Shown here in pieces: positions 48,454 through 60,553 of a stretch of 64,000 bases of DNA; the stretch's first letter is position 1, and every line of letters starts with the position of its first letter. This DNA is from Macrotis lagotis. Lineage: Eukaryota > Chordata > Mammalia > Peramelemorphia > Peramelidae. Made by a program: the position numbers and the translations under genes. Under the pieces are notes generated by a model, which was not told the DNA's origin, made no database searches, and saw nothing but the letters and a program-made list of their open reading frames with translations. The stretch is from NCBI RefSeq assembly GCF_037893015.1, contig NC_133660.1, forward strand, positions 161,256,937 through 161,320,936. Direction: 5' to 3'.

Positions 48454-48454
48454 T
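48421..48454. repeat. (TA)n microsatellite
   Basis: Short TA run with one G interruption. Confidence 0.9.
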
Positions 48455-50139
48455 TCAATAAATATTTAGAAAGAATGAACTGGTGATTTGGGAGGTCATT
48501 TGTTGGGAGAGAGGGGTTGAAATAGGAATATATATTATTAATAATTTTACATAGAGGTGATAAAAGATAACAATTGAAGCCTTCGGTAGTGGATACAGTC
48601 ACCAAAGAAAAGAGTTATAGGAGATCAAAAGGCCTAGTACAGAAGCTTGAGTAAAACTGACATTTGACAATTTGGAAGAAGAACAGTCAGTAAAAGAGGA
48701 GTATACAGAGAGGTAGGAAAATTCTAAAAGTGCCATTTTATGGCAGCCAAAGAAAGTAAAGATATCACAAAGAAAAAGGTAACCACAATGCTAAACACTT
48801 CAGAGAGGTTTAAGGATGGGGATTTACCTAGATTTGGGGAAATGGAAGTAATTAATGACCTTGGAGAGAGGTCTTTAGTACAGAAATGAAGATAGAGCAT
48901 AAGATTAAGGAGTGAATAGGTGACAAGAAAGTAGAAGCAGTAGGTGCAGACTTCTTTCTAGGCATTCAACAGTGAAGATGGAGAGAGAAATAATGATAAC
49001 TTAATGGGATGGTAGAACCACCACTAGTTTTTTTTAATATTTTTGTCTGCCTTTTTGTTTTTCTTTTGGTATATTTCTAGTCTAAGGGAATGGTTTCCAA
49101 GAGAAGCTATGAAATAACAGAACAAGGTTACAGAGAAGACAGAGTACAGTTTAGCTTCATGGAGAAGGACCTCCAAGACTGGAAAGAAAGTAGATTAGAG
49201 AAGAAGAATAGCAAATGCTCATCAACAATGGCTTCAATTTTTTTGGTCAAATATGAAGCAAGGTAATTTGTTAAGAGAAAAGGGTAATATGGATGTGAAG
49301 TTGGGGGTTAAGAGGAGGAGGACCAGGAGGCTGTGAAAAAAGAATGGATAAGAGATGAGTAAAAAGCTTTCCATGATTCAGATAGGGCCCAGAAATTAGA
49401 AAGCAAACATTTGTAGCTGACTCAGCAAAATTTTGTAGTTTCCTCTGGGTATCGTCAGCAGTCATGGAGGAAGATAGAGGTTACCAAGGGCTGAGGGTTA
49501 GACAAACAGAAAAGGTCAAGGAGTTAGACTTAAGGGTGAAGAAGAAAAGGGAACTCTGTTTATTTAGTTGATCATGGGGTAAAGTCTGGACAGAGAGAAA
49601 AGTGAAACTAGAATAGGGTTGACAGAGCTGGAAAAAGGGGAAAATCAAGAACCTTCCCATGCCAAAATCTGCTGTTATGTAAAATATTTTCTCAAACTGA
49701 AACCTCAACAGTGTGAACCTTGGCTCTAAGAATTCTAATCAAACATTAACATTTCCAGTCAGCAAGGTTTCTAGAAAATTTTAAATATATATTAAATTAT
49801 TTTACACTGGATATTTACTAGCACATATTTCCTATTTAAAAGTGGCTATCTTAGCCATAAAACACTAAAATAATTTCCTTGAAACTTGTGGACATGAAAT
49901 GCCGATCAATCTTGATTACTATAAAACAAATAGGCTGGTATCTGAGTTCTCACTCTGCCATTTGATTGAGAAGGTTGCCATCTACTGGAATAACAGGGAT
50001 TGAACGCTATGAACAATACCGATACTAATGCTACTGATGTCATAGACTTTCCTGTTTTAAAAAATATGTAGTTCAAAAGAAATGTGAAGTCAGTAAATTT
50101 AGAGATTCACCCACAAAGATTCACATAAACTGTTTGTGC

Positions 50140-50275
50140 CCTGCTTGTGGGAGAGCATTCTGAGCTCAATCTGAGATCAATCACAACTGGACACGTGTAA
50201 CTTGACTCTACTATGGTGATGCCATTTTGACCATCTACGAGGACAAAGGACAACTACTAATAAATACTATAGAAT
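50140..50275 (+). repeat. marsupial SINE 3' end, diverged
   Basis: 'gccattttgaccatctacgaggacaaaggacaactac' is the sense form of the SINE tail seen in reverse at 9720. Confidence 0.55.
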
Positions 50276-50639
50276 CATCGAAGGGAAAATGTGATAGCAA
50301 CCAAGCACTACAGAACCCTGTAACTACTTGGTCACAAATCAAGTTACTCCAAACTTGAAAATCTAAGATACAGCTGTAACATAAATCAGGAGCTATGTCA
50401 GGAACTAGCTAAGCTATCATTATTTCATCATTTAGCTTTTTTTAAGAAAAAATATTTTTTAAAAAAGAACAAAGTTTACCTCTGCCCTACTACTCTCCAA
50501 TCCTTATTTCTCAACTCTCCTTATCCTTAAGGAAAGATTTGATAAATTTTGTCTTGCACTGTGATTCTGCAAGGATAAAGTAGTTCCATTAATTGGTGTT
50601 TAAATGTAGGAATCATATTTATACTGTTATTAAAACTAA

Positions 50640-51425
50640 AATATGATACTGAGAAGGATGGGGAAAACTGGGAGATAAAGTACAGGTGGAGGCATTGTGA
50701 ACTTATCTAAGTATTCTAGATAACAATCTGGAACTATCACCAAGGCACTACAATGGTGCATACCCTTTGATCCAGCATATCCAAAAGAGGTCATCAAAAA
50801 AAAAGGGGGAAACCCTACATATACAAAACATTTCTAGCAGATCTTTTTGTAATGGCAAAGAATTGGAAATTGAGGGAATGCCCATCAATTGGGGAATGAC
50901 TGAACAAATTGTGGCATATGAATGTGATGGAGAAACGATTATACTGTAAGAAATTGTGAGCAGGAGGACTTCAGAAAAACTTGGAAAGACTTGCATGAAC
51001 TGATGCTGAGTGAAGTGAGCAGTAGAACATTGTACACACTAATAGCAACATTGTGTGATGATCAGCTATGATAGATGCAGCTCCTCTCAGCAATTCAACA
51101 ATCAACAAATAATCCTGAGAGACTTGTTATGGAAAATGCCATCTACACCCAGAGAAAAAACTATGGATTCTGAATGCAGAGCAATGCATATTATGTTCAC
51201 TTATTGGAACTTCTTTTATACTTTTTCTTTTTTTCTCATGGCTTTTTCCCCCTTAGTTCTAATTCTTCTTTCCAACATGACTACATTAAGATTGTTCGCT
51301 GTCATGGGGAAGGAGAAGGAAGGAAAGTTGTAGAAAAATATGGACCTCAAAAGCTTGCAAAAGGATGAATGTTTAAAAACTATTTCTACATGTTATTAGA
51401 AAATTTTTTTAATTAAAAAAAACCT
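50640..51425 (+). mobile_element. old L1 ORF2 end and 3' UTR
   Basis: 'ggtgcataccctttgatccagca', 'ggcaaagaattggaaattgagggaatgcccatcaattgggg', then 'gcatgaactgatgctgagtgaagtgagcag', with an A-rich end. Confidence 0.88.
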
Positions 51426-51520
51426 AAACCATGAACTGTCCCTCCCACACTTTTCCTCTTCAATTTCATTAGATTCAAGAAAAACACATCAAATGCTCAT
51501 CTTGTGCCAGGCTACCCACA

Positions 51521-51561
51521 CACAAACACACACACACACACACACACACATACACACACAC
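51521..51561. repeat. (CA)n microsatellite
   Basis: CA run with small interruptions. Confidence 0.9.
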
Positions 51562-52584
51562 AATACCCTAATGTATTTTTACTTTCAATAATGTCTCTAA
51601 TGTTCATTTGAATCTTACTTCCCTTGTATAACAATAAAAAATTGAAGTTAATAGTATTATGCTAGGCTGTCAGTATAGGAGATATAAAAGATTTAATAAA
51701 GCATTTTCCTTGCTCTTAAGGAACTTTCACATTATGCTACTTCGGTTCTTTATAAAGTTTTCCACAAATCTTTCCTAAAAGCCTGGTGATGGGAAAATAC
51801 ATTTGTTGAACGTTTCAAATATCTGTCACATCATGGATGTGAGAACTCCTTCCTCAGATATAGCCTGCAGCCCTTCTATAGCTTAGTAGTCTTCTAGGGT
51901 GCCTGGTGCTGAAACATTCATTGTCCTCAAACCAGAGATCAGTCTCTCAGAACTTATTTGGGTTTGTCCTCAGATAACAAAACAAGTACATTAACCTATG
52001 TCTGAGGTTTGTTCCACTTGGCAAGACCTTGTAGAGCTTGCCTTTCATTTAGCACAACCAGAATCCAGAATCATTTCCACATCATGAACACCAAGGATGA
52101 CTTTAATAGAGGTACAAAATAAAGACACTTGAATTACATCAAATTCCAGTTGCCTCATTCTCTTCCTCCTTATATACTAATTATACGTTCTCTTCATTTA
52201 AGTATGTTTTTCTATGCACACAATATATTTATTTTATATGTATGTCTTTTCTTTCCCACTAGAGTGTAAGATCCTGAAAGGGAGAAATCTTATCTTAAAG
52301 GAAGCATGGTTCAGTAGAAAGGTTTGCAGTCTTCTACCTGTCTGACCCTGGGCAAGTAATTTACTCTCTGCACTTGAGTTTCTTCACCTATTAAATGAAG
52401 AAATGCAACCAGATGAGGTCTTTTCCAAGTCCAAATCTCTATATCTTTGTATCACAACACCCAAGAATGGTGTATTTTATATGAGATGCTCAATACATTT
52501 GTCAACTGATCTTTCACCCCCATTCATAATTTTGTATCCACCTATTCACCCTATTCATCCATTCAGTAGAACATGCACAACACA

Positions 52585-52634
<50 letters not shown>

Positions 52635-53220
52635 TCTTGACAACAGTAGTAGCAAAAACTCAGGATTTTCACTGTCTCAATCACATTCTGTTATCTGAAT
52701 GTCCTTCACCTTTAGTACCCTTTTCTCCATCCCTCATCTAAAAAAAAAGAAATTAAAGATGCATTCCTCTCTTCATTGCAAAGGCTAAGAGTGTGAAAGA
52801 TAGCATGTACTGGTTGGCATCTTGGTTGGTTTTACTGTACTTTTTTTTAATAAGGGGAGAGAAATATATTTAGAAACAAATGTGACAAAAACAAAAGGCA
52901 TAAATTAAAAACTAAAATTAAAAAGAATTTCAAGGTACAAATAGAGCAAAATAATTAGTTTTAGGACTGAAGTCACACTATCTAGCAACAACTCCAACCA
53001 AGTTTTCAGTGACTCTTTGGGTTTTTTGTTTGTTTTTTGAGCAAAGACACTGGAGTGGTTTTAACCAACCACAAAACTGGACGTACTAAGGAAATGAATC
53101 GACATCAATTCCTTAACAAGTAAAAGGTGAAACTGCAGGAATCTTGTAACATAATCTCCAGAGAGAGACAAGCCTGGAGGAAATGAATAAAAGGCTGAAA
53201 AATGAGTCGCATGACTACAC
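51562..53220. other. no gene recognised
   Basis: Contains a MIR-like piece near 52290-52440, a (CA)n run at 52583-52625 and AT-rich DNA. It lies between the CpG island and the THEGL micro-exon, where further short N-terminal exons could be hidden. Confidence 0.4.
52583..52625. repeat. (CA)n microsatellite
   Basis: About 43 bases of CA. Confidence 0.95.
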
Positions 53221-53385
53221 AAGTTTAACCTGTATCTAATTACTTGCCTTCTCAGGGAAGGGGGAGGTTGGGAGGGAGGGAGAGTGGAGAAAGGAAGGAG
53301 AGAATTTGGAACTCAAAGAATAAAAAAAAAAATGTTAAAAACTTTTACATGTACCCGGGGACAAATAAAATACTACATAAAGGGT
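53220..53385 (+). mobile_element. L1 3' end fragment
   Basis: 'tctaattacttgccttctcagggaagggggagg' and 'atttggaactcaaagaataaaaaa' form an L1 terminal region. It abuts the CpG island. Confidence 0.75.
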
Positions 53386-53683
53386 GGCACTGTATCTAAC
53401 AACAGGTTGAGACTTTTAGTTAGCATTAAGGAAGAATTCGAAAGGCTGAGTATGAAAAAAAGGAAAAATCAGCGTTCACACCCGTGTCTGAATTTTGCAG
53501 GTCCTGGAACCTTGAAGACCCCTTAGCCCGGCCTGTCTTGTGCAGAGGACAGAGCTGCTCCTCCCGCGGCGGGGCGCGGCGGGGCGGCCAGTGTCACCCA
53601 CCCGCGCGCCCTCCTCCCCACGCCCCGCGGGCCGCGCCCCCTCCTCCCCGCGCCCCCGGGCGGCAAGCTGGGCAGCCACGTAC

Positions 53684-53744
53684 CGCTGCCCTCGGGTGTG
53701 CAGGACACACACGACTCGACCGGGTGGCAGGCGCGCCCATGCAT
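53684..53744 (-). CDS. candidate first coding exon of THEGL
   Basis: Inside the CpG island, on the minus strand, an ATG at 53744 opens a 20-codon frame (MHGRACHPVESCVSCTPEGS) ending at a GCG|gtacgt donor. The frame ends in phase 1, exactly what the 28 bp exon at 42979-43006 needs. Another ATG at 53740 has a better start context, but its frame would end in phase 0 and not fit. I recall no matching THEGL N-terminus, and intervening exons may exist. One in three random donors would match in phase, so this is an inference only. Confidence 0.3.
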
Positions 53745-53818
53745 GCCCAGAGGTCCCGGCCGTCCCGGGCGCTGTCTCGCGCGGCAGAGCCGGCCGCAGG
53801 TCTTCCTGCCAGGTGCTG

Positions 53819-53882
53819 ATGATGCGGCTTGCGCTGGTGCCCGAGCCCCGGCTGGCGCTCTCCGTGGTGCTGCTGTTGTCAG
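53819..53882 (+). CDS. possible signal-peptide-like first exon on the plus strand
   Basis: In the CpG island a plus-strand ATG-ATG opens MMRLALVPEPRLALSVVLLL, a charged start followed by a hydrophobic run, with a GT (CAG|gttgcc) right after TTGTCAG. That layout resembles a secreted-protein first exon. Without the GT, the frame runs on to 54100 as a proline- and alanine-rich 93-residue chain of low complexity. I see no downstream plus-strand exon to join it to. It may be chance in GC-rich DNA. Confidence 0.15.
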
Positions 53883-54147
53883 GTTGCCAAGGGGACCCTC
53901 CGCTGAGCGCCTGCGCGCCAGCCCCACCGCCCCTGCCCCCGGCGCGAGGCTTGGTTCCCCTCGGGGCCGGAGCGAGGCAGGGCCGCTACAAACGGGGCCA
54001 GCAGGCCCGGGCTCCGCGTGCTGGTGTTGCTAAGGGGGCCCTGGGTGTGCTGCGCAGCCCCACTGGGCGCGGGTCTCACCGTGCTTGTGTCCGGCCCTAG
54101 ACCTAGCTGTACTACCCCCAAAAAATCAGAGGGTCACGGCTAACATT

Positions 54148-54282
54148 TTTTTTTAGCTTTTTGCAAGGCAATGGGGTTAAGTGGCTCGCCCAAGGTCACG
54201 CAGCTAGGTCATTATTAACTGTCTGAGGCCGGATTTGAACTCAGGTCCTCCTGATTCCACTGCACCACGAAGCCGCCCCAAC
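54148..54282 (-). repeat. marsupial SINE, antisense
   Basis: T-run, 'gcaaggcaatggggttaagtggctcgcccaaggtcacgc', ending 'ccacgaagccgcccc'. It retains several CpGs. Confidence 0.9.
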
Positions 54283-54299
54283 ATTTACCTACAGATTTG

Positions 54300-54478
54300 T
54301 TTGCCCAACCCTTTACAAGTCATGTAGGTGCCCTTATTGTTCCCATTTAACGGATGAGGACGCTGAAGTCGAATGATTTGCTCTACAAAGTGGCTGAGGA
54401 AGGATTTGAATTCAGGGTTACCTAAGGCGGTGGTCTATTCACTGACTACACCACCTAGCTGCGAGGATGATTGCAGCA
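54300..54478 (-). repeat. MIR/MAR1-like SINE, antisense
   Basis: 'catttaacggatgaggacgctgaagtcgaatgatttgc' and 'ggatttgaattcagggttacc'. Confidence 0.75.
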
Positions 54479-54539
54479 GACATGGAATTTATCTACACTG
54501 ATTTCCCTTCATTTTACAGCTAAGGAAAATGATTTGCCA

Positions 54540-55170
54540 AAAATGAGCATACCCTTTGATCCAGCAATACCACTGAGATGAAGAGGGTAAAAATATCATT
54601 TGTACAAAAATATTCCTAGCAGCCCTGTTTGTGGTGACAAGGAATTGGAAATCGAGTGAATGTCCTTCAATTGGGGATTGGCTTAGCAAACTGTGCTATG
54701 TGTTCTACTAGAAACCAGGAGGGATGGGAATTCAGGGAAGCCTGGAGGGATTTGCATGAACTGATGCTGGGTGAGATGAGCAGAACCAGAAAAACACTGT
54801 ACACCCTGACAGCAACACGGGGGCGATGATCAACCTTGAGGGAATCTCTCATTCCATCAGTGCAACAACCAGGGACAATTTGAGGTTGTCTGCAATGGAG
54901 AAAGAACTGTGGAGTTTGAACAAAGACCAAGGACCCTAAATTTAGGGGGGGGGACCAATCTTATTGTCTGATCTTGCTATCTCTTATGCTTTATGTTTCT
55001 TCCTTAGGGATATGATTTTTCTCTCTCATCACATTCAATATGGATCAATGTATACTATGGAAACAATATAGAGATTGGCAAATTGCCTTCTGTGAGGGGG
55101 AGGGGGGAGGGAAGTTAGATTAGGGGAAAAGTTGTTAAACTCAAAATAAATAAAATCTTTAAGAGGAAAA
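54540..55170 (+). mobile_element. 5'-truncated L1 3' end with target-site duplication
   Basis: Starts in the ORF2 end (gcataccctttgatccagcaataccac) and runs through the 3' UTR to an A-rich tail. Flanked by 'gaaaatgatttgcc'. It splits a MIR-like SINE. Confidence 0.9.
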
Positions 55171-56390
55171 AAGAAAATGATTTGCCTAAAGTCAAGCAAG
55201 TAATATGCATCAAAGACAGCTTTCAACAAAGGTTCTGTGATCACAGGACTCTTTCCAAGTATGGTTGACTCATAACTGCAAAGGACCTTGGCACTCAACT
55301 AGGGGAAAGTGTGACACCTCAACCAACCAGCCAATTGATGAACTTCTGGCGCTGTGCTAAGCCCTGGGGACAAGACAGACAAAAATATGCATCAATCCAT
55401 GTTCTCATGGAGCTGATTTGTGTGCCTATGGGTGTTGGGGGGGTGGGGAGAATAGTGCACACCTATAGGAATATTGGGTTAGGAAATTTCCAGGTTAGGA
55501 GTGGTTTGTTAGTGTGGTTACCACACTTTCAGTATCTTCAAGTTTTAGACTGTTGCCTAGAGTAAGAGATTAACTGGCGCATGCTCCCACAGGCAGGGTG
55601 TATCAGAAGGAAAAACTTGAAGTGAGGTTCTTTCTAGTTTCAAAGATGGTTTTCTATCTACTACCCAGTATTCTGCCCCATATCCATAAACCTCTGGATA
55701 GAGAAGACAGAAATGTAAATAAATATCTTCATATAGATATGAATATAGCTATACAGAACAAGATATATAGATATCTATAGTTGTATATGTATATATTAAA
55801 AAAGATACAATAAAAGGGGTTTTGATGTTTGAGGATACTTGAGTTTGAATCCTTCCTCTGACATTTGCCACCTGTGACATCAGATCATAAGGCTTAGAAC
55901 CAAGGAAGCTCAAACCCCGTTGTTTTGCAAAATGGGTCACCTGAACCTCAGATAGTTTTGGATCACATAAGTAGTTAAATATAGATCTAGAATTTGAACT
56001 CTGGCCATCTGATTAGAAATTAATGTTCTTCCCATGGCAGGCTAACTCTATCCCATTAAACAAATGCAAGAAAAAAAATCACCTGTGCCATCTAACAAAT
56101 GTAACCAATTTGCTTCAAGTGAAACTCACTTGTTAGAAAATATGAGCATCAAGACACCAGATATATGAAAGGAACAGTGGAAAGCAAACTGCTTGCTCCA
56201 CACATTCAAGTATCTTCTGGATTTGTTCGATTTCCCAGCCATCTTCAGACAGCCCCCTGTGACTTATCACTAGTCATCATCTGCCAATCTCTGAATTATG
56301 AGACCCCAAGCCTCAGGGATGCATAAGTTTTGGGAAACCCCTCTTTGCTAGTGTAAAGATTATACCAAACGGAACCTCTATCCATAGAAT
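55171..56390. other. no gene recognised; weak SINE remains
   Basis: Continues the split SINE to about 55230. A diverged MIR-like stretch is near 55830-56030. The rest has no identifiable feature. Confidence 0.4.
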
Positions 56391-56575
56391 CATAAGACCA
56401 TAGAGTTAGAGTTAGAAGTGACCTTACAGATTAATGAGTCCTGTCCTCTCATTTTATAGATGAAAAAAGCTGAGGCCCAAAATAACTGAGACTTTCCCAA
56501 GGTCACCCAGAGTTAAGTAACAGAATTGGAATTTGAACCTAGGTCCTCTGACTCTAAATTCAGTGCTCAAAGCAA
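56390..56575 (-). repeat. MAR1/MIR-like SINE, antisense
   Basis: 'attttatagatgaaaaaagctgaggcccaaaataactg' and 'tttgaacctaggtcctctgactctaaattcagtgctc'. Confidence 0.8.
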
Positions 56576-56839
56576 CATGAAATGTCTCTACTTTGGGGAC
56601 TAAGACTGGAAACCAGGAGCCAAGTGACTTTTTCTACATTCAGGATTCATTTTGGGTGGGGGGAAGGGCATCACTCACCAGACAGTTGGCTGGTGCAGAA
56701 TGTGAGCTCTACTTTGCCCCAATCATACCTTGCCAAATCCCAACCCTGAATTATTTCTATCATCTACCTCCCTATTTCCATATTGCTAGAACAGAGCTAG
56801 GAAAAATCAAGAAACCGCTCAGTCACAAAGTTATGATGC

Positions 56840-57880
56840 ATAATTTCAAATGGGTCCTCACTGAAGCCAAGACAGTCCTTTCATATCTCTCCAACCTATT
56901 TCTTAGCTTAACCACCAATAGTTATTCCAAACCTTTTCATGGTTCTCAGACCTCTCACCTTTCCCCTTCCCCTCAACCTCTCAGATGAGACCCTCTTACC
57001 CTCATACTTTAATGAAATAATTGAGTCCATTGACCTTTTCCTTACTGTTCCTCCCACATCACTGAAACATCTACCCCAACTATATTCTTTTTCCACCTTT
57101 CCTATAGCTGCCTAGGATCACTTTCCTTCAAAGACCGCTGGATGGCAACCTCAGTGTCATCTTTGACTCCTCACTTGCATTTATCCCCTGTATCAAGTCT
57201 GTTGTCAAGTTCTATCAATCCCACTCTTTCACTCCATCTCTCTTCTATACTCTCCACTCTATCAACTCACGTGGCTACCACCCTATTAGAGCCCTCATCA
57301 CCTCTCCAATGGTCCTCTTAATTGATCTCCCTGCTTTAATAAGTCTTTCCCCTAACCCAGTCCATCCTCAATGTAGCTGCCAAAGGGTTTTTCTTAAAGG
57401 GCAAGTCTAACCTGGGCAGAACTTCCCCCTCCCACTTAACTCCAGGATCATCTTTTAATATCTTTAGTTGTCATTTAAAGCCATTCACAACTTGGCCCCT
57501 TCCTGCTTTTCCAACCTTGTATTTTATTCCCTCCACACAAACTCTGCAATCCAGGTACATAAACCTCCTTGCTATTTTTGAATGGGACACTGCCCTTCCC
57601 AACTCCACACCTTTGCACTTGTCTCTCTCATATCTGGAACGCTATCCTTCACCTTTCTCATCTCCTTTCAATTCTCAGCTCAACTCCCACCTTCTGCATA
57701 CCTTTCCGAGTCCCTCCCTCACCCGACTCACACCCCTCAAAAATGACTTCCTAATGACATATCTGGTTATTACCTGATGGCTTCACTTTTAGAATATGAG
57801 CTTCTTGAGGGTAGGAGAGTACTGTTACTTTTCATTGCATCCCCATAACTTAGCACATAGTAGGTTCTTTATAAATACTA
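56840..57880 (+). mobile_element. L2 (CR1-type LINE) 3' portion
   Basis: CT-rich text with 'ctgctttccaaccttg'-like phrases, 'caactcccaccttctgcatacctttcc', then 'gaatatgagcttcttgagggtagg' and 'acttagcacatagtaggttctttataaata' is the L2 end. Frames on the plus strand here are L2 relics, not host genes. Confidence 0.8.
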
Positions 57881-58024
57881 CAGGCAAATTACTGAAGCCC
57901 TCTAAGCATCTATTTCATCTGTAAAATAGTAATAAGACCTGTAGTATCAACCCCAAAGGTGAGAAGCAAATGTGAATTTTGCAAACTTTAAAGACACTAT
58001 ATAATATTGGATCTTAGAATACAT

Positions 58025-58025
<1 letters not shown>

Positions 58026-58079
<54 letters not shown>
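58026..58079. repeat. (CA)n microsatellite
   Basis: 54 bases of CA. Confidence 0.95.
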
Positions 58080-58083
<4 letters not shown>

Positions 58084-59740
58084 CACATTCTTCCAATAAT
58101 TAAGTTTCCCACTTCTTGGTTCTCCATTTGTTAAGAATGCCAGTGCTGTTCTGCAGGCCACAAGGAAGTGGGAAAGATGGGGGGGGGGGGGGGTTAGGAA
58201 TTAAACTGTAAGACAGAGACATTGGGAAAAGTTTTAGAACAGAGCAGAGGTAAAACTGCTTACAGCTGGATTCAAACTGTTTCATTGAAGATATTTTATT
58301 ACTGAACATTCCTTTGTGAAACCAATAATGCCCACTGGACTAACATTTAAATATTAAGGAAAGGTCAAATATAGATACAGTGCTTGTCTGATTTGTTTAT
58401 CTGCTTAATTTGGAGAAAACTGTGCAATGTATTTCACCTCCAGTTTGCATCTGACTGTCATCAAAACTGTTAAGATGCTTTATTCATTTTTAAATTTGAC
58501 AACATTGTTTTCTTTTGGTCATTCTATTTGACTAATTCACCAAAAGTACATTGGAAATGGTTTCTAACTTTTGTGTATATTACTATTCAATCTCTGCTTC
58601 ACCTATCATGACCCACGTGCTGGCCCAAATATCAAGTATTTATGAACATGTGTACTGCGTGCTTCCCTTCTCAGGAAGTGGATGCAAGAATCTCCATAAA
58701 TGGAACTGTTTTTCAACATTGATACTTTATTACTAATTTTTTTATTTGAATTTTCTACCATCCATGTGTTTTAATAATAATTATATGTTTTTGTAATAAA
58801 CAAATGAGTGTTTTTCATCCTAAATTTTGTATGTTTGCAAGTATATTTAATAAAATTTCAAAACAAAGTTTCTGACCTAAAAAGAAAATGCCAAGAAAGT
58901 AATGTCTATCGGGTCCCTTACTGTTTATTGTCTTAAGGGAGAATATGCCTATGATTCCTGTGGTCTGTCCTTTCTCTTAGTCATCTCAAAAAGTATTCAT
59001 GGGAATGAATATACAAGGAAAAGATTTATCAAAAAATACAGTTTAGTAAAAACTTAAAAAAATATAGAAAGAGAAAAATTTCCTCACACAAAAATACTTG
59101 AAGCTAAAACAAGGAGGAGAGGAAAAAACAAATGCAGGCTAATGTCAGAAATAGTCATTGTGCTGGTTGGTTTTGCTTAACTGTTTCTTTGTTAAAGGGA
59201 AAGCTCACTGGAGATGGAGATGGCTAATAGGGACTGAAATGTAAAGAACAGAAGGCATCAATAAAATATTAATTCAGAATGAAAAACAAAAGAGAATACA
59301 AGAGAGAAGGATATAATTTAAATTGAGAGGATTCAATTAAGTTTCATTATCTTTGGGTTTCATGTTTTACTGCAGGTCTCAAATTAGAGAAGAAAAAAAT
59401 TCTTTGTCAGTATCTCCATGTTAAGAGTTTTAACCCACTTTTCAAATCTGTAAAACAAAGAGAAAAAAGGTATTCAGACAAGCAGCTAAGGTTAAAGGCT
59501 TAATTTTATAAATTATTTGTGTAGGCAAGTACAATAATCACCCTCATAATGTGTTTACAGCTTTCTAAACAAAGCCAAAAACAAATGTTAGAATAAAAGG
59601 GAAAATGTGAAAACTGAAAATAAAATCTCAAAATAAAGCCCATAATTTTTCCTCCATAATCATCCAATTTCATTTTAAAAGATATTTCCTTTAAATTTTA
59701 AACTGTAACCTAGAACTCAATGTTTAATATTTGGAAATGG
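58080..59740. other. non-repetitive AT-rich stretch with 3' UTR-like features
   Basis: No repeat is recognised from about 58290 to 58870, and it ends in two AATAAA hexamers on the plus strand (near 58796 and 58850). No coding frame was found. It could be conserved flank of ARL9 or a non-coding transcript end; the evidence is thin. Confidence 0.25.
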
Positions 59741-59885
59741 ACAAGTTGGAAATTTGTTTTGCCTAACTATGTGTATTTCTTACAAGGGTTATGCTTTTCC
59801 TTTTCTCTTAAACTGGAGGTGAGGGAGGGGTAGAGTAGAGAAAGAAAATACTTGTTAATTGAAAAAATTAAATACATTTTTAAAA
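59740..59885 (+). mobile_element. L1 3' end fragment
   Basis: 'tttgcctaactatgtgtatttcttacaagggttatgctttt' then 'aactggaggtgagggaggggtagag' and an A-rich tail. Confidence 0.65.
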
Positions 59886-59892
59886 ATTTCCA

Positions 59893-59898
59893 TTTATT
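59893..59898 (-). terminator. possible ARL9 polyadenylation signal (AATAAA)
   Basis: Read on the minus strand this is AATAAA. It is the first canonical hexamer I see downstream of the ARL9 stop codon and would give a 3' UTR of about 660 bases. It lies next to an L1 tail (about 59740-59885), so the motif may belong to AT-rich flank and not be used. Confidence 0.3.
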
Positions 59899-59958
59899 TT
59901 TCTACTTCAGTTTGCTTGGCTCTATATTCTTTTAATAAATTATTTTGAGTTTTCAAAA

Positions 59959-60180
59959 TTATGATATATTTCCTAAATCATTCACTAAAGTCATACTATG
60001 ATGCTCCATCCTAGAATGGATGTGATCGTGGTTTCTTTTTTTTTCTGATCTTGGTTTCTTAAAAGGTTCTGCCAAAAAATCAGTCAAACCAGCCAGAAAA
60101 GTTTCACGTACAGATCCAATAACAAATTCTATGTCCCAGTAAAATGAATTCATCACCAGGTTGGGCACAGGGCCCAACAT
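59959..60180 (-). other. unassigned 73-codon open frame in the ARL9 3' UTR region
   Basis: A minus-strand ATG frame of 73 codons begins near the sequence MLGPVPNLVMNSFYWDIEF and contains LTDFLAEPFKK, loosely like a THEG repeat. It has no convincing splice sites, and it falls where the ARL9 3' UTR would be. I do not recognise it. It is most likely chance or a decayed repeat. Confidence 0.15.
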
Positions 60181-60553
60181 TTTTTGGCCATGGCATCAAT
60201 TAAATTATCTTCTAAGTTAGATAGTGAATTCAATCTATTTTGATGAAGGGAGTTATCCATGGTCACAAAATAATAGCTTCTTGAAGTGTTTTCCAATCAG
60301 GCAGAATATCTAGTTTTCAATGTACAAAAACCCAAAAGCTTCTAAAAAGTTTCAAAAATATAAATATATATTAAAGATGATAGTGTCTAATTAGATGCTT
60401 TAAATAAATTAACATCTTAGTCATCTAAGTTTCATGTGCTGCAAAGAAAATAGGATAAGATTTGTCTTCTATTTAAAAGTAAAAACCTTTTTGGCTTCAA
60501 GCTTGCAATACAACATTCTCTGGTTCTAAGAGCCAACAGACACTGGAAGGTGA

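Larger units (their letters stand above)
47577..49500. other. unnamed ancient interspersed repeat-like DNA
   Basis: Phrases such as 'gattgtggaggacctcaaatgcc' and 'cttcagagaggtttaaggatggg' are typical of an old mammalian repeat I cannot name with confidence. It contains duplication copy 2, a (TA)n tract at 48421-48454 and a reverse MIR near 48230-48380. No exon was found. Confidence 0.4.
53520..54110. promoter_or_regulatory. CpG island, probable promoter
   Basis: About 590 bases of dense CpG and G/C runs stand in an otherwise AT-rich window. This is the only such island here. It lies between the ARL9 3' end and the THEGL exons, upstream of them on the minus strand, so it is the natural candidate for the THEGL promoter. 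Long open frames occur on both strands, as expected from GC-rich DNA with few stop codons, and are not evidence of coding by themselves. An antisense SINE abuts it at about 54148. No clear TATA box is visible. Confidence 0.75.

Noticed and set aside
53523..53927. 134-residue arginine/proline-rich minus-strand frame in the CpG island
   Set aside because: It opens with GTG, not ATG, and is explained by GC-rich DNA with few stops; only its last ATG-to-donor part is kept as a weak exon candidate.
53540..54100. 186-residue plus-strand frame in the CpG island
   Set aside because: Low-complexity composition and overlap with open frames in all other phases; kept only as a possible short signal-peptide exon.
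56593..56988. 131-residue plus-strand frame
   Set aside because: Its 3' part runs into L2-derived text and the frame has no domain; treated as repeat.
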